From NCBI GenBank assembly GCA_900321595.1, contig ONWP01000116.1:1-10591 (forward strand): a DNA stretch of 10,591 bases. Direction: 5' to 3'. A program made the translations under genes and the position numbers. Under the pieces are notes generated by a model. The model was not told where the DNA came from and did not search any database. It saw nothing but the letters and a program-made list of their open reading frames with translations. This DNA is from an uncultured Eubacteriales bacterium (GTDB taxonomy: Bacteria > Bacillota > Clostridia > Oscillospirales > Acutalibacteraceae). Numbering within the stretch: the stretch's first letter is position 1; every line of letters begins with the position of its first letter. Of the stretch, positions 6,736-10,591 are shown one piece after another.

Positions 6736-9585
6736 TTGGCCATAGAAAAAATGCTGTTTGTCCGGCTGAGCGGACCGACGCAGCGTCTCAACGAAATGCT
6801 GACGCGGATCATGTGCGAGGAGCTGGTCCATCCGGAGATGGCCGGGGAATTCCTCACGAGCGCCGACGGCTACGTCGCGTTCACGGATCCGTGTCCCTTT
6901 GACGACCCGCTGCACGAGATCGAGGCCATCGCCGGCGCGGCGGGGGACGCGATCGATCCGGCCGCGCTGACCAACGTCTTCGGCACAGATCGCCCCATGG
7001 CGTACAGCTATATGAAAAAGCTGATCGGCTACGTCGCGGATACCGACTTTGACGACAGCGACATCAACGTGTACCTGTCCGGACTGAAGCCCCGCACAGA
7101 CGCGCTCTCCGGCATGCGGCTGGAGCTCGAGGAGCAGGAGCGGTATCTGACGCACCGGGTGGAGACCCTGCGGCATTTTACGCACCTGGGCACGGACGCG
7201 GCCTCCCTGCGCAGCGCGCTCGCGGCGCACGCGGACGCCGGCACGGTCGTGCATTTCGGCTGTCTGCCGCGGGACGCGATCATGAAGCTGTACCGGTACA
7301 GCGCGGGCTCTTTCCTGCAATTCAAAATCTTTTCATCGGACGATCAACGGTACTGGGGATATTACACAGCGCCTGAGGATCGCGACGCGGAAGCGGCCGG
7401 GATCATGGAATCCCTGTTCTTTGAGGAGCTGGAGCTGTCTGACCGGGAGACGGACGTGCAGGCGCAGCTCGAGCAGGCGATGGCGGAGCTGGACACGATC
7501 AAGGCGCGGAATCAGGAGATCGCCGCCTTCTGGCAGGAAAACGCCGAACGGCTTACAGACGCGTACTCGACGCTGCTGGATCTGCGGCAGATCTGGGCCA
7601 TGCGCGGCTACGCGGTCAAGCGGGACGAGCAGTTTCACTTCATCTTCTGGATCCCGCAAAAACGAAAACACGCGATCAAAAAGCTCATTTCCAATATGAC
7701 GGACGTGGAATTCGCGTTCCGGCAGCCGGAGGCCGTCGCCGCGGTGCAGAGCCTGTCGGAGCCGTTTCCCTTCGAGGCGGACATCCGGGACATTGAGCAT
7801 CTGGCGCATCAATCCGGCTTCGAGCTCAGCGAGGCGCGGCTGCACAATGTGCTGGGCACGCGGCGGGAGCTCACACGGGATTACATGGACGCGGTGGCCG
7901 ACTACATCACCGGCGGCACCGGCGGGCACAGCGCGGTCATTCCGCCGGCGCTGCGCGGCCAGATCTACGCGCACTCCCGGACGCGGCTCGAGATCAAGCA
8001 GAACGAGTCGAGTATCCGTAAGCAGATCAACCGGCTCAAGCATTTCACGAGCCTGACGGTGCCCATCGAACAGCTTGCCGGCGCGAAGTATATGAACGTG
8101 CATTTCGGCCGGCTGTCCACGCCGACCGCGCGGAAGCTCCGGGACGAAAAACCGGATTTCCCGCTGTACTTTGAGATCACCGACAGCGACGATTCGAACA
8201 GCTGGTGCGTCTATCTGGTGCCGGAGGAAAACCAGCCGCAGGCGGACGTGTTCTTCAACGCGAATCTGTTCAAGGAGTACGTCTTTGACTACGACAGCGG
8301 CACACCGACGGAGATCCTGGCGTCGCTGCACGCCCGGCTCGACGAGCTGGATCGGCAGAAGACGGAGCTGAACCGGTTCTGGCAGGACAATCTGGAGCTG
8401 ATCGAGCTTTCCTACGCCATCCTGCTGGATCTGCGGGCTCTGTGGGCGCGGCGCAACGAGATCACCCGTCAGGACGGCAAATACCGGTTCGCCGGGCGCA
8501 TGAGCCGCCCGGACCGGCAGAAATATGAGACGCTCTATAACGCCTTCGGCGGCTTTGCCTCCGATGAGAGCGCCGGAGCCGCCCGCAAAGCGCCGGAGCC
8601 GCCGACCAAGCTGAAGAATCTGCGCATTTTCCGGCCGTTTGAGTTCTTTGTGGAAATGTACGGCATGCCCCGATACGGCTCCATGGATATCACGGCCTTT
8701 GTGGCGGTCACGTACACGGTGCTGTTCGGCATCATGTTCGGCGACCTGGGGCAGGGCGCCGTGCTGGTGATCGGCGGGCTGATCCTGTGGCTGAAAAAGA
8801 AATCGCGGCTGGCGCGGGCGATCATTCCGTGCGGCTGCGCGTCGATGGTCGCGGGCTGCGTCTTCGGCTCGGTCTTCGGGTATGAGGATCTGCTCGATCC
8901 GGTCTATCACAGTCTCGGTCTGGCGGGAAAGCCGGTCGAGGTCATGGAGTCGATCAACGGGATTCTGGTGTTCGCGATCGGCATCGGCGTGAGCCTGGTC
9001 GTGATCTCGATCCTCGTGAACATCATCGGTCATCTGCGGCAAAAGCGCTTCGGCGCGGCGCTGTTTGACACGAACGGTCTCGCGGGCCTGACGCTGTACG
9101 TCTTCGGCGTTCTGCTGGTTTACGGCTTTATGGCCGGGACACAGGTCGTCCCGTCGGCGGTCGCGTTCCCGATCATGGGCGTATGCGCCGTCATATTGTT
9201 CCTCAAGGAGAAGCTGATCGCCTGGGTGGACAAGACGGAGCACGGCGCGCGTCAGAGCGTCGCGGACTTCATCATGCAGAACTTTTTCGAGCTGATCGAG
9301 TACATCCTGTCCTATTTCAGCAACACGGTTTCCTTCCTGCGCGTCGGCGCGTTTGTGCTGGTGCACGCCGGTATGATGATGGTGGTTTTCTCCCTGGCCG
9401 GGGAGAGCCGGAACATCTTCGTCGTCATCCTGGGCAACGTGCTGATCATCGCGCTGGAAGGCCTGCTCAGCGGCATCCAGGCGCTGCGTCTGGAGTTTTA
9501 CGAGATGTTTTCCCGCTGTTACGAGGGCGGAGGCAAGCCCTTCCGATCCTTTGACGCGATCATGCGTCAGAACGCGGAACAATGA
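6736..9585 (+). CDS. ntpI: V-type ATP synthase subunit I (a-subunit) with a duplicated cytosolic arm
   Basis: At 949 residues it is much longer than the usual bacterial 620-680. Subunit I holds the two ion half-channels beside the K ring and anchors the peripheral stalks. Residues 1-298 form one complete cytosolic arm and 299-604 a second, homologous one; 605-625 is a linker. The membrane domain (about 632-935) opens with FEFFVEMYGMPRYGSMD and has eight hydrophobic segments, near 652-668, 671-687, 695-715, 741-766, 781-800, 805-823, 862-886 and 893-916. The functional arginines of the family are present: Arg869 in NTVSFLRVGAF, equivalent to yeast Vph1 R735, and Arg918 in ALRLEFYEMFS, equivalent to R799. 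The closing YEGGGKPF block is also typical. The protein therefore looks active despite its size. The start is TTG 6736, supported by its ribosome binding site and by family similarity. It lies 4 nt after subunit C and 29 nt before K. Confidence 0.95.
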   Translation: MAIEKMLFVRLSGPTQRLNEMLTRIMCEELVHPEMAGEFLTSADGYVAFTDPCPFDDPLHEIEAIAGAAGDAIDPAALTNVFGTDRPMAYSYMKKLIGYVADTDFDDSDINVYLSGLKPRTDALSGMRLELEEQERYLTHRVETLRHFTHLGTDAASLRSALAAHADAGTVVHFGCLPRDAIMKLYRYSAGSFLQFKIFSSDDQRYWGYYTAPEDRDAEAAGIMESLFFEELELSDRETDVQAQLEQAMAELDTIKARNQEIAAFWQENAERLTDAYSTLLDLRQIWAMRGYAVKRDEQFHFIFWIPQKRKHAIKKLISNMTDVEFAFRQPEAVAAVQSLSEPFPFEADIRDIEHLAHQSGFELSEARLHNVLGTRRELTRDYMDAVADYITGGTGGHSAVIPPALRGQIYAHSRTRLEIKQNESSIRKQINRLKHFTSLTVPIEQLAGAKYMNVHFGRLSTPTARKLRDEKPDFPLYFEITDSDDSNSWCVYLVPEENQPQADVFFNANLFKEYVFDYDSGTPTEILASLHARLDELDRQKTELNRFWQDNLELIELSYAILLDLRALWARRNEITRQDGKYRFAGRMSRPDRQKYETLYNAFGGFASDESAGAARKAPEPPTKLKNLRIFRPFEFFVEMYGMPRYGSMDITAFVAVTYTVLFGIMFGDLGQGAVLVIGGLILWLKKKSRLARAIIPCGCASMVAGCVFGSVFGYEDLLDPVYHSLGLAGKPVEVMESINGILVFAIGIGVSLVVISILVNIIGHLRQKRFGAALFDTNGLAGLTLYVFGVLLVYGFMAGTQVVPSAVAFPIMGVCAVILFLKEKLIAWVDKTEHGARQSVADFIMQNFFELIEYILSYFSNTVSFLRVGAFVLVHAGMMMVVFSLAGESRNIFVVILGNVLIIALEGLLSGIQALRLEFYEMFSRCYEGGGKPFRSFDAIMRQNAEQ
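6748..7629 (+). repeat. Subunit I cytosolic arm, copy 1
   Basis: Residues about 5-298 of subunit I. Landmarks are NVFGTDR (80-86), LRHFTHL (145-151), VVHFGCLP (171-178) and FWQENAERLTDAYSTLLDL followed by RQIWAMR (265-290). Each has a counterpart in copy 2 at an offset of 283-291 residues. The intervening heptad-like stretches around 125-148 and 228-275 fit the two strands of the arm's coiled coil. Confidence 0.85.
7630..8547 (+). repeat. Subunit I cytosolic arm, copy 2
   Basis: Residues about 299-604. Landmarks are NVLGTRR (371-377), LKHFTSL (434-440), NVHFGRLS (454-461) and FWQDNLELIELSYAILLDL followed by RALWARR (548-573). FHFIFWIP (300-307) stands both at the end of copy 1, where family members have a GWVP-like motif, and at the beginning of copy 2, aligned with KMLFVRLSG of the N-terminus. 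Similarity is at protein level; the DNA has diverged, so the duplication is old. Confidence 0.85.
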
Positions 9586-9601
9586 GAATGAAGATTTCTA
9601 C

Positions 9602-9606
9602 GGAGG
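9602..9606 (+). promoter_or_regulatory. Strong ribosome binding site of subunit K
   Basis: GGAGG lies 8 nt before ATG 9615, the best-spaced site in the operon. The K ring needs about ten copies per complex against one of most other subunits, so a stronger site here fits a stoichiometry need (inference). It also settles ATG 9615 over the in-frame ATG 9624. Confidence 0.8.
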
Positions 9607-9614
9607 CGATTTGA

Positions 9615-10085
9615 ATGAAAACGATGCTTATGCTCCTGTTGATCGCGGTGCCCGCGGCGGCGCTGGGATACCTGACGGCGAAGACGTACCGCGCAGTCAA
9701 AAACGGCGCGTCGCCGAAAAAGCTGATGGGACGCAATTTGCTGGCGTTCGGCGTGGTGCTCGTGCTGGCGTGCGCCATGGCGTTCAGCGTCAGCGCGGCG
9801 ACGACGTCCGGCGTGCCGCAGGATGAGGCGGCGCCCGCGGCGGAGACGGCGCAGACGGCGCAGACGGACAATTCCAAGGGCATGGGGCTGCTCGCGGCTG
9901 CCATCGTGACGAGCATTTCCGGCATCGGCGGCGGCATCGCCGTGGCGGCCGGCGCGCCTGCCGCGATCGCGGCGGCCAGCGAGAACGCGGAATCCTTCGG
10001 CAAATCGCTGATCTTCGTCGCGCTGGGCGAATCCATCGCGCTTTACGGTGTGGTTATCGCGATCCTGATCCTGAATAAGGTCTGA
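9615..10085 (+). CDS. ntpK: V-type ATP synthase subunit K (membrane ring proteolipid) with N-terminal extension
   Basis: This 156-residue membrane protein forms the rotating ion-carrying ring. The C-terminal part is a standard c-type hairpin: helix about 89-118 with the Gly-rich face SGIGGGIAVAAG, polar loop SENAES (122-127), and a last helix of about 129-153 carrying the essential carboxylate Glu139 in VALGESIALYG. The first part is different: a hydrophobic helix (1-20), a basic stretch (TAKTYRAV...SPKK), a second helix (41-57) ending in FSVSAA, and an Ala/Thr/Gln/Glu linker (63-88). It has no carboxylate in a ring-like helix, so this is one c hairpin plus an extra segment, not the tandem-hairpin 16-kDa form. 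By the positive-inside rule the basic loop is cytoplasmic, which correctly puts the 122-127 loop on the cytoplasmic side, where it meets the central stalk. Gly106 stands where Na+-type rings have Gln, so ion choice is open. The next gene begins 1 nt after the stop. Confidence 0.93.
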   Translation: MKTMLMLLLIAVPAAALGYLTAKTYRAVKNGASPKKLMGRNLLAFGVVLVLACAMAFSVSAATTSGVPQDEAAPAAETAQTAQTDNSKGMGLLAAAIVTSISGIGGGIAVAAGAPAAIAAASENAESFGKSLIFVALGESIALYGVVIAILILNKV

Positions 10086-10086
10086 T

Positions 10087-10389
10087 ATGCGGTTTCATCT
10101 GATCACCGACGACGCGGAAGCGGCCGTGGGGATGCGGCTGGCCGGCGTGCGGTCGACCGTGGTGCTCGCGCCTGAGGACGTGCCTGACGCGCTGGACGCG
10201 GCAGGCGCCGATTCCGGCGTGGGCGTCGTCCTCATCACGCAGGGGCTTTACGACCGCTGCGCCGAAGCCGTGGACGCGTTTAAACGGGAACACAATATGC
10301 CGCTGGTCACGGAGATCCCGGACGGCGGCACCGACTATAAGACAGACGCCATCGCGCGGTACGTGCAGACCGCGATCGGCGTCGGCTGA
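10087..10389 (+). CDS. ntpG: V-type ATP synthase subunit F (central stalk)
   Basis: This soluble protein of 100 residues is the usual length for bacterial subunit F (NtpG in Enterococcus naming). F binds subunit D to make the rotating central shaft inside the A3B3 head. Evidence is a small alternating alpha/beta pattern with family landmarks in order: FHLITD opening strand (3-8), GMRLAGV (15-21), GVGVVLITQGLYDR (43-56), and MPLVTEIPDG (71-80), which matches the conserved P-x-x-x-E-I-P near the C-terminus. ATG 10087 lies 1 nt after the K stop, with a modest ribosome binding site (AAGG, 10077-10080) inside subunit K, so translation is probably coupled. The next gene begins 10 nt after its stop. 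Confidence 0.9.
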   Translation: MRFHLITDDAEAAVGMRLAGVRSTVVLAPEDVPDALDAAGADSGVGVVLITQGLYDRCAEAVDAFKREHNMPLVTEIPDGGTDYKTDAIARYVQTAIGVG

Positions 10390-10393
10390 GGAG
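10388..10393 (+). promoter_or_regulatory. Ribosome binding site of subunit E overlapping the subunit F stop
   Basis: GAGGAG includes the last two bases of the TGA stop of subunit F and lies 6 nt before ATG 10400, a near-ideal distance. It supports both the start chosen for the last gene and its co-translation with subunit F. Confidence 0.75.
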
Positions 10394-10399
10394 ATCGGC

Positions 10400-10591
10400 A
10401 TGGATACGACGAGAGAACAGGACGGCCTGCAGTCGTTTTTCGAGGCGCTGACGCGCGCGGGCGAGACGGAGCAGACTGCTCTGCGCGAGGCCACGCGCCG
10501 GGCGACCGAGCAGGCGTCCGAGGACGCAAAGGCGCAGGCGAATGAGGCGCGCGACGCGTATATCGCACGAAAAAAGGCGGCGCTCGACGAA
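10400..10591 (+). CDS. ntpE: V-type ATP synthase subunit E, peripheral stalk (3' partial)
   Basis: Only the first 64 codons are visible; the frame is still open at the window end. The segment is one charged, Ala/Glu/Arg-rich helix (LREATRRATEQASEDAKAQA, then NEARDAYIARKKAALDE), as expected for the N-terminal coiled coil of subunit E, which pairs with the G/H-like subunit and contacts subunit I at the membrane end and the A3B3 head at the other. ATG 10400 is preceded by a good ribosome binding site. Position after I, K and F, with a stalk subunit otherwise missing, supports E. The globular C-terminal domain that would prove it is outside the window; another coiled-coil stalk subunit is the main alternative. 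Confidence 0.75.
   Translation, partial: MDTTREQDGLQSFFEALTRAGETEQTALREATRRATEQASEDAKAQANEARDAYIARKKAALDE

Noticed and set aside
7333..9582. Open frame of 749 codons on the minus strand opposite subunit I
   Set aside because: Same antisense signature (Arg/Gln/Asp/His-rich, no membrane or domain pattern), while the + strand frame is an unmistakable V-ATPase subunit I.
9615..10085. Subunit K as a normal four-helix tandem-hairpin (16-kDa) proteolipid
   Set aside because: The first helix pair lacks the Gly-rich ring face and ion-site residues and has a basic loop between helices; only the second pair is a true c hairpin.
5393..10591. F-type ATP synthase operon instead of V/A-type
   Set aside because: Subunit I with its eight-helix domain, YEGGGKPF end and Arg869/Arg918, plus C and F subunits, are specific to V/A-type enzymes; no F-type a, b or delta is present.

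Overview
The window looks like a piece of a high-GC (visually about 60%) Firmicutes genome, most likely a gut-type Clostridia/Oscillospirales organism. The basis is AGGAGG-type ribosome binding sites, a sigma-A extended -10 promoter, GTG/TTG starts, a bacterial V/A-type ATPase operon with a clostridial-style subunit K, and a neighbouring giant modular protein of a kind I associate with clostridial metagenomes. The taxonomic call is inference. All real genes are on the + strand.

Region 1 (1-5187) is the 3' part of one giant gene. The frame is open from base 1, so the true start lies upstream; 1728 residues are visible. It has no enzyme motif I recognise. It consists of two diverged copies of a roughly 715-750-residue unit: a long hydrophobic helical module, a Tyr/Asp/Gly-rich probably beta linker, then a second short helical module. 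It ends in a Gly/Ser linker and a cationic, Phe-rich amphipathic helix. It is probably a secreted or surface structural protein. A perfect GC-rich hairpin with a T-run closes the gene.

Region 2 (5188-5392) is a short intergenic region with that terminator, an AT-rich UP-like tract, a strong extended -10 promoter and a short leader.

Region 3 (5393-10591, continuing beyond the window) is a rotary V/A-type ATPase operon in the order G/H-like coiled coil, C, I, K, F, E (partial). The catalytic A and B subunits and D would be expected next. Genes overlap by 8 nt or are 1, 4, 10 or 29 nt apart, which implies one transcript and translational coupling. C is the rotor-top adaptor, K is the membrane ion-binding ring, I is the membrane stator with the half-channels, E and G/H make the peripheral stalks, and F is a central-stalk subunit.

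The two most unusual points in the operon are structural. Subunit I is 949 residues, about 300 longer than usual, because its cytosolic arm is present twice in tandem. Subunit K carries an extra N-terminal two-helix segment ending in a signal-peptidase-like site ahead of a single c-type hairpin with the essential Glu139. I saw no mobile element, CRISPR array, tRNA or rRNA, and no gene-free stretch over 300 bases.
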